In this document: positions 9,379 to 18,516 of the stretch, piece by piece
Layout: every line of letters begins with the position of its first letter
Position numbering within the stretch: position 1 is the stretch's first letter
Source: JAAZMI01 sp050948785
Lineage (GTDB): Bacteria > Bacillota > Dethiobacteria > DTU022 > UBA8154
Length of the DNA: 64,000 nucleotides
Direction: 5' to 3'
NCBI GenBank assembly: GCA_050948785.1
Contig: JBMNEM010000005.1
Location: 1 to 64,000, forward strand
Translations under genes and position numbers: made by a program
Notes under the pieces: generated by a model
Databases searched by the model: none
Seen by the model: the letters and a program-made list of their open reading frames with translations, nothing else
What the model was told of the DNA's origin: nothing

Positions 9379-9406
9379 ATTATACCTGATTTGTGTCAAA
9401 TTGAAA
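9379..9406 (-). promoter_or_regulatory. Putative sigma-A promoter for the TIGR03960-rng operon
   Basis: On the minus strand a TATAAT -10 box (9379-9384) is preceded, 16 bases away, by TTTCAA (9401-9406) as a weak -35 box. The predicted transcript start falls about 25 bases before the TTG start of the TIGR03960 gene. Confidence 0.4.
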
Positions 9407-9574
9407 CATCCTCTTCCTTCGTCCTATCCGGAAAAGGGATCCTGCCTGGGCTAAATACCGCCTTAAAAGGCTTATATCCTCTTCAGGATGTTTTTTAAGG
9501 GAACTCTCGCACTACTTTAAAATAAATGCTGCTACCAGTTGCCCCGGCATGCGCTATAGGCACCAAAAACCCTT

Positions 9575-10483
9575 TCATTTCTGCCTGCGCACCAACCTTT
9601 TCAAGGTTAGATCCATGCCCTGCTTTAAGGCTGCCTCCAGGATCTGGCTTTCCGATAAAAATTTGAGAACACGGCAGGCCTGATCAAGCACAATAATCTG
9701 ATGGTAGCGCGTTGGTTTAAAGCGTTTCAACACTTCCAATATGGTTGTATTTTCCATGGCTACCAGCTGTTCTCCTTTAATTACGCCATGTTTTTTCAGT
9801 GTTTTTTCTTTACGCAGGAGGTAGCGTAAAAATACATAGATGGCGGATTTCTGTTCACGCCCCGCTGCATAATATAAAAACAAGCCCATTAAAGATAAAG
9901 ATAGATGCATATAATCATAGTATGAAAACAATAATCCGATCAGGGCAAGGAATACTCCCTGCCATTTTCCCCAGGAGGCAGCTACCTCCGTAGCTTTATA
10001 AAGACCCAGGCGTGGGCTCAAAGAGGCACGCAGGAGTCTGCCTCCGTCCAGGGGAAGAGCCGGGAGCAAGTTAAAAAAAAATAAAAAAATGTTCGCTTTG
10101 CACAAAAACAAAATCAAGGGATTATCAGCATAAAGAGGAGGGCCATAGAGACCCAGCCGATAATTCCACAAGCAAAGGAACAAAACCAAATTAAAAGCAG
10201 GGCCCGCACCGGCCACGATAAATTCTTTTTTAGGATCAAACTCCAGGGGGTTGGCCAGGTAGCCAACACCGCCAAAAGGGAAAAGTTCAACTCTATAAAC
10301 CTTGACCCCATATATCTTAGCAGCGATGGCGTGCGTCAACTCGTGGCCTAAGACCAGGATAAAAAGTAAAAAGGTCTGCAGCGGCAACCCCGCCAGAACC
10401 CAGAGAAAAACAAAGAGTAAGAAAAAGGGATGAACAGTTATCTCCAGCTCGCCAAATTTAACCAGGCGCCAGCTCAAAAACAA
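9575..10483 (-). CDS. spoIVFB: Stage IV sporulation intramembrane metalloprotease
   Basis: SpoIVFB is a site-2-type zinc metalloprotease in the outer forespore membrane that cleaves pro-sigma-K in the mother cell. The zinc motif HELTH gives ligands H47 and H51 with catalytic E48, and the third ligand is D146 in LPALPLDGGR. Four to six hydrophobic segments span residues 15-205. The C-terminal 90 residues look like a CBS-type regulatory domain. The length of 302 residues is normal. The gene follows the SpoIVFA-like gene after a 130-base spacer that carries repeats. This pair, downstream of rodA, is a standard marker of an endospore former. Confidence 0.9.
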   Translation of the reverse strand: MFLSWRLVKFGELEITVHPFFLLFVFLWVLAGLPLQTFLLFILVLGHELTHAIAAKIYGVKVYRVELFPFGGVGYLANPLEFDPKKEFIVAGAGPAFNLVLFLCLWNYRLGLYGPPLYADNPLILFLCKANIFLFFFNLLPALPLDGGRLLRASLSPRLGLYKATEVAASWGKWQGVFLALIGLLFSYYDYMHLSLSLMGLFLYYAAGREQKSAIYVFLRYLLRKEKTLKKHGVIKGEQLVAMENTTILEVLKRFKPTRYHQIIVLDQACRVLKFLSESQILEAALKQGMDLTLKRLVRRQK

Positions 10484-10513
10484 ACCCCCCGTTTTTCATA
10501 CTAGCCGCCACAG

Positions 10514-10585
10514 CAACCACAAGGACCGTCCCCGCGGCTGGTACCCGCGGCTGGTACCAACCACAAGGTACGTCCCCGCGGTTGG
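10514..10585. repeat. Imperfect repeats between spoIVFA and spoIVFB
   Basis: Two copies of a 28-base unit (10514-10541 and 10558-10585) share CAACCACAAGG and GTCCCCGCGG. Between them CCCGCGGCTGGTA occurs twice in direct tandem (10531-10543 and 10544-10556). The unit ends in inverted sequence (CAACC...GGTTGG), so each copy can form a hairpin. Similar short GC-rich hairpin repeats are scattered in many clostridial genomes. Confidence 0.75.
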
Positions 10586-10613
10586 CCCAGCTGGCCAGCC
10601 ATAACCCTCCAAA

Positions 10614-11429
10614 CTATGGATTAATGATTAGGGGCAGGGGGTCTACAGGTTCGCCATTTTCCCGCACTTCAAAGTAGAGGGCCGATTTATTTTCCAGGGG
10701 ATCCTGCCCGGCCTGGGCAATTTTTTGACCCTGCTTGATTTCATCTCCCTCCTGAACCAGTGTTTCCTGCAAATATCCGTAGCCGGTTTCTCTCCCGGCT
10801 GAATGTTCCAATAATAAAAAGAGCCCATAACAGGGGTGATTCTGCACTTCTTTTACGCGACCGCCCGCCGCTGCCCGAACGTACGTCCCTTTCGGGGCAT
10901 TAAAAACCAGGCCATAAAACATTTCCTCTTTCTGTAAAAAGGAATTAAATTGCATCCCGAAGTTTTTCACCGGTTCCCCCTCCAAAGGGGCTTTAAACTG
11001 CTCTTCTTTCCCTGGTATAATGCTGCCCCTCGGAGCCAGGACAACTTTCTCCAAATTTGTTTCCAGGTCACCTTCCCACAGTTTTTTGATGACCGGGGCC
11101 ACCTCACGCCCCACCGCGGTAAAGTCCATTTTCCATACGGTGATATATTGTATTTTTTCCAAAATAGAAATAGCAAAGGGCATCTTGACCAGCGAAAAAG
11201 AGGAAACAATCAGAATAGTTAACAGGACAGCCGTAATTTTAAAAAACAAAAAACTGTGCATATCCCTTAAAACTGAGAGAGGAAAATAATCAAAAAGCGT
11301 CTCCGGTTCTTTGCCCTCCTCCTCCCCCGCTCCATACCACCATGTTTTTTCCTTGAGGGAGGAGTATTTCTCCAACCTGCTTCTTAAATCCGAACGAGGA
11401 ACACCCTTTTTTCTTTTTTTAAAATACAT
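10614..11429 (-). CDS. spoIVFA: SpoIVFA-like protein with degenerate M23 (LytM) domain
   Basis: This 271-residue membrane protein has a cytoplasmic N-terminus, one membrane segment (about residues 62-85) and an extracytoplasmic M23-like domain (about 160-265). In active M23 peptidases the metal ligands lie in HxxxD and in YxHL/LHFEVR motifs. Here the last two read YGYLQ and LYFEVR, so the histidines are replaced by tyrosine and the domain should be catalytically dead. That is the expected state of SpoIVFA, which holds and regulates SpoIVFB rather than cutting peptidoglycan. The gene lies directly upstream of spoIVFB on the same strand, which supports the assignment. Confidence 0.82.
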   Translation of the reverse strand: MYFKKRKKGVPRSDLRSRLEKYSSLKEKTWWYGAGEEEGKEPETLFDYFPLSVLRDMHSFLFFKITAVLLTILIVSSFSLVKMPFAISILEKIQYITVWKMDFTAVGREVAPVIKKLWEGDLETNLEKVVLAPRGSIIPGKEEQFKAPLEGEPVKNFGMQFNSFLQKEEMFYGLVFNAPKGTYVRAAAGGRVKEVQNHPCYGLFLLLEHSAGRETGYGYLQETLVQEGDEIKQGQKIAQAGQDPLENKSALYFEVRENGEPVDPLPLIINP

Positions 11430-11492
11430 GCTGCCTACCCTCCCGGGGATTATGCTGCCTGTACATATATATTCCTCACGGCATGTTTTATG

Positions 11493-12599
11493 CTAAAACT
11501 GAATCTTATGGCGCCGCATACCAATGTTGAGCACAACCCCGATCGAGAGCATATTGAGCAGCAGGGAATTACCCCCATAACTCATAAAAGGTAAAGGCAA
11601 TCCGGTAACAGGCATGATGCTCAGGACCATACCCACGTTCACAAGAACCTGAAAAAGCATCATCGTGGCAATACCGGTACAAATTAAAGCTCCAAAACGA
11701 TCTTTGGATAAAGAACCGATTTTCAAGATACGGTAAATCAAAAAAAAGTAAAGAATTAGCAAAACCAACGCCCCTAAAAACCCACATTCCTCCCCCAGAA
11801 CCGAAAAAATAAAGTCTGTGTGTTGCGCCGGTAAAAATTGCAGGCGGGCCTGGCTTCCCTGATAGAGTCCTTTGCCGGCCAACCCGCCGGAACCAATGGC
11901 AATCATGGATTGTTTTAATTGATAACCATACCTTAGGGGATCCAGTTCCGGGTTTAAGAAAACTATCAACCGTAATTTTTGATAGTCAAGCAAGCGCAAC
12001 CATAAAAGAGGGGAGATCGCCAGGCCCGCACCCGCTAAAGTTAAAAGGTTTTTCCAGGGAAACCCGGCCATATACAACATGCCAAAAAAAATAGCGATAA
12101 AGACCAGCGCGGTTCCCAGATCCGGTTGCAAAAAAATCAACAGCATGGGGAAAAAAACATGAAGTAAAAAAGGAAACATTGCTGTAAAAGTTTTTGGTTT
12201 TTCTTCTTCATAATCCGCAAGAAAACGCGCCAGTGTGATAATGATGATTATTTTGGCCAGCTCCGAAGGCTGAAAATCGAAAACTTTTAAATCGATCCAG
12301 CGGTAAGCACCCCTGCCTTCTTTCCCGATGAAAAGAACTGCACTCAAAAAAATAAGGTTGACGGCGTATAAATACCAGGACCAGCGGTAAAAGTGCAGAT
12401 AATTTATACTGATGGTCAATAAAATTACGCCCGTTCCCATGGCAATCCAAACTGCCTGTTTCCTCACATAGAAAAGAGGATCGCCGCCAGCCACTCCTTG
12501 TGTGGCGCTGCTCAGCACCAGCAAACCATAAAAACAAATGACGAACATAAGCAAAAAAAGCTGGTAATCAAAATTTTTTAAGAGGCGGCGATCAAGCAT
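11493..12599 (-). CDS. rodA: Rod shape-determining peptidoglycan polymerase RodA (SEDS family)
   Basis: RodA is an integral membrane SEDS glycosyltransferase that polymerises lipid II during cylindrical growth, working with PBP2 and the MreBCD complex. The 368-residue protein is highly hydrophobic with about ten membrane segments. It shows the family motifs QPDLGTALVF, the conserved YQLKQSMIAIGSGG loop and the C-terminal GLPLPFMSYGG. The gene lies 52 bases downstream of the PBP2 gene. The minC and minD genes that commonly separate these two in related bacteria are absent. SpoIVFA follows. Confidence 0.93.
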   Translation of the reverse strand: MLDRRLLKNFDYQLFLLMFVICFYGLLVLSSATQGVAGGDPLFYVRKQAVWIAMGTGVILLTISINYLHFYRWSWYLYAVNLIFLSAVLFIGKEGRGAYRWIDLKVFDFQPSELAKIIIIITLARFLADYEEEKPKTFTAMFPFLLHVFFPMLLIFLQPDLGTALVFIAIFFGMLYMAGFPWKNLLTLAGAGLAISPLLWLRLLDYQKLRLIVFLNPELDPLRYGYQLKQSMIAIGSGGLAGKGLYQGSQARLQFLPAQHTDFIFSVLGEECGFLGALVLLILYFFLIYRILKIGSLSKDRFGALICTGIATMMLFQVLVNVGMVLSIMPVTGLPLPFMSYGGNSLLLNMLSIGVVLNIGMRRHKIQF

Positions 12600-12651
12600 T
12601 CTTTTCCTTCCTTCGGAAATTGATTTTCAGTTTTATTTAATGAAACCTTTT

Positions 12652-14457
12652 CTACTCCACAGGGATTTGGAAGTATACTTCTAAAATTCTACGGGCTACC
12701 GGCAGGGATGTACTGCCACGCCAATCCTCTCCGTGTTTGATAAAAACTGCCAGGGCTATCTCCGGTTCATCCAGGGGAGCATAAGCGACAAAAAGGCTGT
12801 GGGAGGGAATACTGCCATCCCTGCCGACAACCTGGGCAGTACCCGTTTTAGCGGCCACCCTTATGGGGAAATCAGCCAGCCTCGCACCTGTTCCACCCGG
12901 CAAGGTCACCAAGGACATTCCTTGCCGGATAGTTTCCCAGTGGGCCTGCTCCACTTCCATCCTGTGCAAAACCTCCGGTTCGGCGACCATAACCAAGTTG
13001 CCCTCGCTGTCAACAACCCTCTCCACCAGGTAGGGCCGGTAGTGGATGCCCCCATTGGCAATCATCGCCGTGTAATTGGCGAGCTGCAAAGGTGTGATAC
13101 TGTGGAAGCTCTGGCCAATGGCTGCATCCATGGTTTCTGCCGGGTACCAGGGTTCCTGATACAAGCTGCTTTTAAACTCCCGGCTGGCCACAACACCTTT
13201 TTTCTCACCGAAAATATCGGTCAGCCCTACGGGGCTGCCAAAACCAAATTCCCGGGAATAATGAGCCAGGGTATCAATCCCGACACGCAACCCCATTTCA
13301 TAAAAAAAGATGTTACACGATTTCTGGAGGGCCTGAAAGATGTTTAAAGGTCCGTGTACAGTGCCCCGGAAGCAGGATTTGGTTGCATTATAGCGCGTTA
13401 TGGTCCCGCCACAGGACACCCTCTCCTCTTTAGTTATGGAGCCTTCTTGCAGAGCGGCCATAGCCGTAACCATTTTAAAGGTCGAACCTACCGGGTAATG
13501 TTCCTCGATTACTTTGTTGACCAGCGGACGACGGGGATCTTGTGCCAGAGCGGGAAAATCCAGGCTGAAGGTATTGGGATCATAAGCAGGAGTGTCCGCC
13601 ATAGCCAGAATAGCTCCACTGCGGGGGTCAAGCACTACTGCTGCAGCTTCGCCGGCATACTGGTTATTCCCCGCCAGCAAATCTTCCACGATCTCGTTTA
13701 AGGCCTCTTCTACCGCAAACTGCAAGGGGGCATCTATCGTCAGGTAGATATCGTGGCCCGGTTTGGGTTCAACCCTTTCAAATTCTCCGATGGACTGACC
13801 GGTAGAATTTACTTCCACCTGGATACCCCCATCTTCCCCCTTGAGATACGGTTCCCAGGCCAGCTCGATTCCTGCCTGTCCCACCGGGTCCCCTTGCTGG
13901 TACTCATAGCCCGTTTTTTCCCAGTATTCTTCTACCCAATCGGGAACAACCCCCTCCCCCATATAACCAAGAACATGGGCAAGAAGCTTCCCATAGACGT
14001 TGTTCCTGATCGGCTGAACCTCAATCAAAACACCCGGGAGTTCCAGACGCCTTTCCGCAATCCTGGATACCGTTTCCATGCTAACATCCGTTTTGAGGCG
14101 TATCGGCAGATAACGACGATAAAATTGGGAATCAATTTTTTGCTGGATCTCTTCCTCTTCCATCTCTAACAGTTTCGCCAGGTAAGAAATTGTTTCTTCA
14201 CTGTAACCTTTACCCAAATCAACCAGCGATACGGTAAAACCGGGTCTGTTTGTAACCAGCTGTTCCCCGTCGCGGGCAAAAATTTCCCCCCGGGGTGCGG
14301 TAATGGGTAAAATACGCAAACGATTCTTTTCCGCCCTGGCCCAGTAATGTTCATAACGAAAGATTTGCAGGTAAGCAAGTCGTGTTAACAGGACAATAAA
14401 AACGAACATGACCAAGTAAATAAAAATTTTCGTCCTTTGGAGCATTTTTTTATCCAT
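12652..14457 (-). CDS. mrdA: Penicillin-binding protein 2 (class B transpeptidase)
   Basis: This is a peptidoglycan DD-transpeptidase for side-wall elongation, anchored by one N-terminal membrane segment (about 10-30). After the PBP dimerisation domain (about 50-215) comes the transpeptidase domain. Its active-site motifs are S325TFK328, S380CN382 and K537TG539. The length of 601 residues is normal. The gene follows mreD with a 21-base gap and precedes rodA, giving the complete elongation set. It could alternatively serve as a sporulation PBP, but the mre context favours the PBP2 role. Confidence 0.93.
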   Translation of the reverse strand: MDKKMLQRTKIFIYLVMFVFIVLLTRLAYLQIFRYEHYWARAEKNRLRILPITAPRGEIFARDGEQLVTNRPGFTVSLVDLGKGYSEETISYLAKLLEMEEEEIQQKIDSQFYRRYLPIRLKTDVSMETVSRIAERRLELPGVLIEVQPIRNNVYGKLLAHVLGYMGEGVVPDWVEEYWEKTGYEYQQGDPVGQAGIELAWEPYLKGEDGGIQVEVNSTGQSIGEFERVEPKPGHDIYLTIDAPLQFAVEEALNEIVEDLLAGNNQYAGEAAAVVLDPRSGAILAMADTPAYDPNTFSLDFPALAQDPRRPLVNKVIEEHYPVGSTFKMVTAMAALQEGSITKEERVSCGGTITRYNATKSCFRGTVHGPLNIFQALQKSCNIFFYEMGLRVGIDTLAHYSREFGFGSPVGLTDIFGEKKGVVASREFKSSLYQEPWYPAETMDAAIGQSFHSITPLQLANYTAMIANGGIHYRPYLVERVVDSEGNLVMVAEPEVLHRMEVEQAHWETIRQGMSLVTLPGGTGARLADFPIRVAAKTGTAQVVGRDGSIPSHSLFVAYAPLDEPEIALAVFIKHGEDWRGSTSLPVARRILEVYFQIPVE

Positions 14458-14478
14458 ACAGATCCCCCCTTTTACGTA

Positions 14479-15015
14479 TCATTTGAAGAACGGGTAAAAG
14501 AAATTTTTTTGTTCCGCCCGGTAAAGTAAAGGATAGATCGGTATGGTTAAAATAAAATGGTATAAAGCCCGGGGTAAAAACAAATTTTTTAGGGCATAAT
14601 AAAAATTATAATTGTTTCCCCCCCAAAAAAGGCCTACCAGGAGAAAAATAATCATTTCATGAAAAAAGGTAATCAAAAAAACTGTAAGTGCCGGACCGAT
14701 AATCTGGTCTCTGTAGATTTCCCGGGAAGCCAGGCCGGCCAAAAAAGCAGAAAGCATTTTTGCCAGGGAAAAAAACCCCAGTGCCGGCCCAAAAATAATA
14801 TCCTGTAAAAAGCCGGCAATTATGCCGATAAGCATGCCCCTTTTTTCACCACCAAGAAAAGTGAGGCAAAGAACAATAATCAGAAGTAAATCGGGGATGC
14901 TGCCCCCTGCAAAGAAAAAAGACAGGAAGGAACCTTGAAAAATCAGGATAAGAATAGTTACAAAAATAAAGGCAGGATAAAAAATCAGATGAAATTTATT
15001 TTCCAAAATAATCAC
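14479..15015 (-). CDS. mreD: Rod shape-determining protein MreD
   Basis: MreD is a small integral membrane partner of MreC and MreB in the elongation machinery. The 178-residue sequence has about five hydrophobic segments and the loosely conserved family features DLLLIIVLCLTFLGG and FGPALGFFSLAKML. Sequence conservation in this family is low, so the call rests mainly on hydropathy, length and its fixed place between mreC and mrdA. Only two bases separate it from mreC. Confidence 0.88.
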   Translation of the reverse strand: MIILENKFHLIFYPAFIFVTILILIFQGSFLSFFFAGGSIPDLLLIIVLCLTFLGGEKRGMLIGIIAGFLQDIIFGPALGFFSLAKMLSAFLAGLASREIYRDQIIGPALTVFLITFFHEMIIFLLVGLFWGGNNYNFYYALKNLFLPRALYHFILTIPIYPLLYRAEQKNFFYPFFK

Positions 15016-15017
15016 CT

Positions 15018-15872
15018 TTATTCCACTTCAACCTCTTCTACCGGAGATTCGATGACGATAAAAACTTCTTCCAGGCGGTTAAAATTTACGGCGGAGCAAA
15101 CAATGGCCTGCTGCAACAATCCGTACTGATCCTGGCCCACTTCGACAACATGACCAATGACCAGCCCCTTGGGGAAAACACCTCCCAGGCCGGAAGAGAT
15201 GACAACATCACCCGGCTGGATGTTGGCCTCCGGAGAAAGGTTACTCATCCTTAAAAACCCTTTTTTTTCCGGGTAACCCTCGATGATACCAATGAAGCCG
15301 GGTTCCCGCGAGCGCTGCACCAGGGCACCAACCGCCCGGCGCGAGTCTGTCAGCATTAAAACCCGGGAGGAATTTTGAGAAACAAAGAAAACATTGCCAA
15401 CCAATCCCTGGGAAGTAACCACCGCCATATCTTTCTGCACCCCATCGACATAACCTTTATTAATAGTGATTGTTTCAAACCACTGGCTGGGATCCCGGGC
15501 CACAACTTCCGCCGGCAAAAGGGTATAGGCGGTCTGCTCTTTAAAACCGAGCATCTCTCTAAGCCGGTGATTTTCTTTACGTAATTCCATCAGTTGGGAA
15601 CGAAGATTCTGCTCCGCAGCAAGTTCGTCTTTAAGCCGCTTGTTTTCCTCGAGAACTTTGCTGTATTCCAACACCCCTTCGAAAAAAGCATAAACTCGCG
15701 AGCCCACCTGCGAAAAAAACCCCTGTACGGGTAAAAGACCGGTCATCAGCAGATCCTCAGCGCGGGCATAACGGTAATAAAATTTCCCTGTAAAAAAGCT
15801 CAGGGAAAGGAAAAATAGTATTAAAATTAAAATCACTATAATTCTCCGGGTGGATTGGTTCAATCTGCACAC
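15018..15872 (-). CDS. mreC: Rod shape-determining protein MreC
   Basis: MreC is a bitopic membrane protein that links cytoplasmic MreB to the extracellular cell-wall synthesis enzymes. The 284-residue protein has one membrane helix (about 10-27), a coiled coil (about 65-105, rich in K, E, L and N) and the two-lobed beta-barrel domain. The family motifs VVARDPSQWFETITINKG, GLVGNV and SGLGGVFPKGLVIGHV are visible. It lies 15 bases downstream of mreB. Confidence 0.94.
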   Translation of the reverse strand: MCRLNQSTRRIIVILILILFFLSLSFFTGKFYYRYARAEDLLMTGLLPVQGFFSQVGSRVYAFFEGVLEYSKVLEENKRLKDELAAEQNLRSQLMELRKENHRLREMLGFKEQTAYTLLPAEVVARDPSQWFETITINKGYVDGVQKDMAVVTSQGLVGNVFFVSQNSSRVLMLTDSRRAVGALVQRSREPGFIGIIEGYPEKKGFLRMSNLSPEANIQPGDVVISSGLGGVFPKGLVIGHVVEVGQDQYGLLQQAIVCSAVNFNRLEEVFIVIESPVEEVEVE

Positions 15873-15887
15873 TCCAAATTTTTTCTC

Positions 15888-16922
15888 CTAATAATGCCTG
15901 TAGGGATTCATGGCCACCCTTTTTAAAAGATCAATAGCACCCAGTGATTTGCCTGCACCAAGAGCAGCACAGTCGAGAGGATCCTCTGCCAGATAAACGG
16001 GCATACCTGTCTCTTCTGACACCAGCCTGTCCAAGCCGTTTAACAGAGCACCCCCACCCGTCATCACAATCCCTTTCTCCATGATATCTGCAGCCAGCTC
16101 CGGCGGTGTTCTTTCCAAAGTTGTTTTTATTGTTTCCATAATCGCCGTAACCGGTTCCGCCAGGGCAGTTTCGATTTCCCAGGAACTGATGTTTAATACT
16201 TTGGGTAACCCACTGACCAAGTCTCTTCCCCGAATCTCCATCTGTTCTTCTTCAGGACTATGATAGGCTGAACCGATTTTAATTTTGATTTCCTCCGCGG
16301 TGCGTTCACCAATCATTAAATTATAATTTTTTTTGATATAATTGATAATGGCATCGTCAATTTCATCTCCACCTATACGGATTGATTCACTGGTGACGAC
16401 GCCCCCCAAGGAAATCACGGCTACTTCGGAAGTACCCCCTCCTACATCAACGATCATGCTCCCCGTGGGCTCTTCCACTGGCAGGCCGGCACCAATAGCC
16501 GCGGCCATCGGCTCTTCAATTAAAAAAGCTTCTTTTGCTCCAGCCTGTTTCGTGGCGTCCAGCACAGCCCTCTTTTCTACTTCAGTAACACCGGAAGGGA
16601 CACAGATCACTACATGGGGAAGGAAAAAAGCACGTCGACGGTAAGATTTGGCAATAAAATGCCGTAACATAATCTGCGTCACATCAAAATCGGCAATCAC
16701 ACCGTCTTTCATCGGCCGCACGGCAACAATATTTCCAGGTGTACGCCCAATCATCTTTTTTGCTTCCTCTCCCACAGCCAGGATCGAACCTGTATCTCTA
16801 CGAATGGCTACTACAGAGGGCTCCCGCAGCACAATTCCTTTTCCTTTAACATAGACAAGTGTGTTGGCAGTACCGAGATCAATACCGATATTCCTGGAAA
16901 AGAACCTGCTAAGTAATGCCAT
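15888..16922 (-). CDS. mreB: Rod shape-determining protein MreB
   Basis: MreB is a bacterial actin that forms membrane-bound filaments and directs side-wall synthesis. The 344-residue sequence shows the actin-fold nucleotide motifs: IGIDLGTANTLVYVKGKG (phosphate 1), the phosphate 2 loop IVDVGGGTSEVAVI, and the adenosine motif MTGGGALLNGLD. It is the first gene of mreBCD-mrdA-rodA and lies 138 bases downstream of radC. It could be an Mbl-type paralogue, but its position beside mreC argues for MreB. Confidence 0.95.
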   Translation of the reverse strand: MALLSRFFSRNIGIDLGTANTLVYVKGKGIVLREPSVVAIRRDTGSILAVGEEAKKMIGRTPGNIVAVRPMKDGVIADFDVTQIMLRHFIAKSYRRRAFFLPHVVICVPSGVTEVEKRAVLDATKQAGAKEAFLIEEPMAAAIGAGLPVEEPTGSMIVDVGGGTSEVAVISLGGVVTSESIRIGGDEIDDAIINYIKKNYNLMIGERTAEEIKIKIGSAYHSPEEEQMEIRGRDLVSGLPKVLNISSWEIETALAEPVTAIMETIKTTLERTPPELAADIMEKGIVMTGGGALLNGLDRLVSEETGMPVYLAEDPLDCAALGAGKSLGAIDLLKRVAMNPYRHY

Positions 16923-17060
16923 CTACGGCCTTCCCCTTTCTATTCTCTTTCTATTCTACATTTTTAGTTTCTTGCCCTGTTGCAGTGATCAATTTTTCAG
17001 CCTGCAATTGAAAAATCAGCTAAAACAATTATATCATAGACCGGGCCACAACCCTGCTAA

Positions 17061-17747
17061 TTAAAGAAGACCTTTTTCCTTTAAACTAAAATATTTACCT
17101 TCCCCGATAATAAGATGATCCAGAACACTTATCCCCAGGATTTTCCCCGCTTCCGCCACCCTCGTCGTCACCTCCAGATCTTCACGACTGGGGTGTGGAT
17201 CGCCGCTGGGATGATTATGAACTAAAATAATCGCCGCAGCACTTTTTTTTATGGAAACATGAAAAATTTCACGCGGGTGGACAATCGATGCATTTAAACT
17301 TCCCACGGAAATATCCTCCAGGGAGATAATCTGGTTCTTTGTATTCAGCAGGATAATTTTAAAATACTCCTTGTGATAGTAACGCATCTCTTCCATTAAG
17401 AAACCGGCTACTTCCTGGGGAGAATTTAAAGAAAGTGTTGCGGGCCGGAAGGTGGAAGCTATACGCCGGCCCAGTTCCAGGGCGGCTTTAATTTGAACAG
17501 CTTTGGCCAAACCAATCCCCTTAATCTCCTGTAATTCCTCCAGAGTATAGTCGGGCAAAAAGCGCAGCCCTCCGGCCTGGGAAATGACCTTTTCCGCAAG
17601 GTGTATTGCCGTTTCCTCCCGATAGCCTGTCCTTAAAATAATCGCCAGAAGCTCGGCATTGGAAAGCCTCCCTGCTCCCTGTCCCTTCATTTTTTCCCGG
17701 GGCCGCTCTTCCAGCGGCATATCTTTAATAGTTATTTTTCTTTCCAT
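17061..17747 (-). CDS. radC: RadC family JAB-domain protein
   Basis: RadC-family proteins combine an N-terminal helix-hairpin-helix region (about residues 5-80) with a C-terminal JAB/MPN metalloprotease-like domain. The JAMM motif reads HNHPSGDPHPSRED, with the metal-binding histidines and aspartate intact. The historic link to DNA repair is not supported by later work and the true role is unclear. I place the start at the ATG (17747) that follows AGAGGAGGTAAC. A longer frame to 17798 is open but has no ribosome-binding site. The gene precedes mreB as in many Clostridia. Confidence 0.9.
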   Translation of the reverse strand: MERKITIKDMPLEERPREKMKGQGAGRLSNAELLAIILRTGYREETAIHLAEKVISQAGGLRFLPDYTLEELQEIKGIGLAKAVQIKAALELGRRIASTFRPATLSLNSPQEVAGFLMEEMRYYHKEYFKIILLNTKNQIISLEDISVGSLNASIVHPREIFHVSIKKSAAAIILVHNHPSGDPHPSREDLEVTTRVAEAGKILGISVLDHLIIGEGKYFSLKEKGLL

Positions 17748-17853
17748 GTTACCTCCTCTTTGCCAGGTAAAAATTATCACAACCCGCGCGGAGGTCATTG
17801 GTTAATGGCAACAAACTCTTGAAAATTAGAGCATATCCTACTGTTTGGGGCTT

Positions 17854-18426
17854 TTATCCGTCACGGCGGCCGGTCAGGGTTGGTTCAATGGCTTCTTCTA
17901 TTTGTAAACCGGCATGCCGGGCAACCTTTTCCAGGTAAATAGTTGCCAGCCCGGTAAAAAAACCGGTGGGAACGGCCAGCAGCAATAAAAAAGGAAGGTA
18001 CCCCCTGAAAAGTATCATGTTTTTTACCAATATGGAAGCCAGGGCCAGTTGCACGATATTAAAAGTCACCGCCCCCGCGAGGCTGACAGAAACCAAAGTA
18101 ATTTTTTTGCGGCGATATATATTCATAAAAAAAGCCATCATGAGGCAGCTGCAGATAGCACCGCAAAAACTGAGATAAAAACCAAAACCCAAAAAACTTC
18201 CGGTTAAAAGACTGCCAATAATACTCCGTAAGGAAGCAACCAATAAACCGCTGCGGTAACCGTAAAAAACAATTGCCAGTAAAGTGATAATATTGGCCAG
18301 GCCCAGCTTGGCCCCGGGTACCGGTATGGGTACCGGTAAAGTCGCCTCCACTGTATGAATGGCTACGGCAAAAGCAACCAACAGCGCTAAATAAACCATC
18401 TTAAAGGTTTGATGCCGTTTCAACAA
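17854..18426 (-). CDS. Gx transporter family protein (heptaprenyl diphosphate synthase component I-like)
   Basis: This 190-residue integral membrane protein has about five helices and the PF07456 features VPGAKLGLANIITLLAI and GSFLGFGFYLSFCGAICS. The old name, heptaprenyl diphosphate synthase component I, is probably wrong. The fold resembles ECF transporter S-components. It follows the apbE flavin transferase gene on the same strand, and such pairs are common near Rnf genes. Transport of a flavin or flavin precursor is an inference from that context. Confidence 0.8.
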   Translation of the reverse strand: MLKRHQTFKMVYLALLVAFAVAIHTVEATLPVPIPVPGAKLGLANIITLLAIVFYGYRSGLLVASLRSIIGSLLTGSFLGFGFYLSFCGAICSCLMMAFFMNIYRRKKITLVSVSLAGAVTFNIVQLALASILVKNMILFRGYLPFLLLLAVPTGFFTGLATIYLEKVARHAGLQIEEAIEPTLTGRRDG

Positions 18427-18516
18427 TTGCAGATCACCCTTAAAAAATCCCTCCGGATTATCATCGTTAAAATTAACAGCGGCGGAAGCAACTGCTGCCG
18501 GAAATAACCGTTAATT

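Noticed and set aside
17748..17798. Longer RadC starting at 17798
   Set aside because: The internal ATG at 17747 follows a strong AGAGGAGGT site; the longer start has none.
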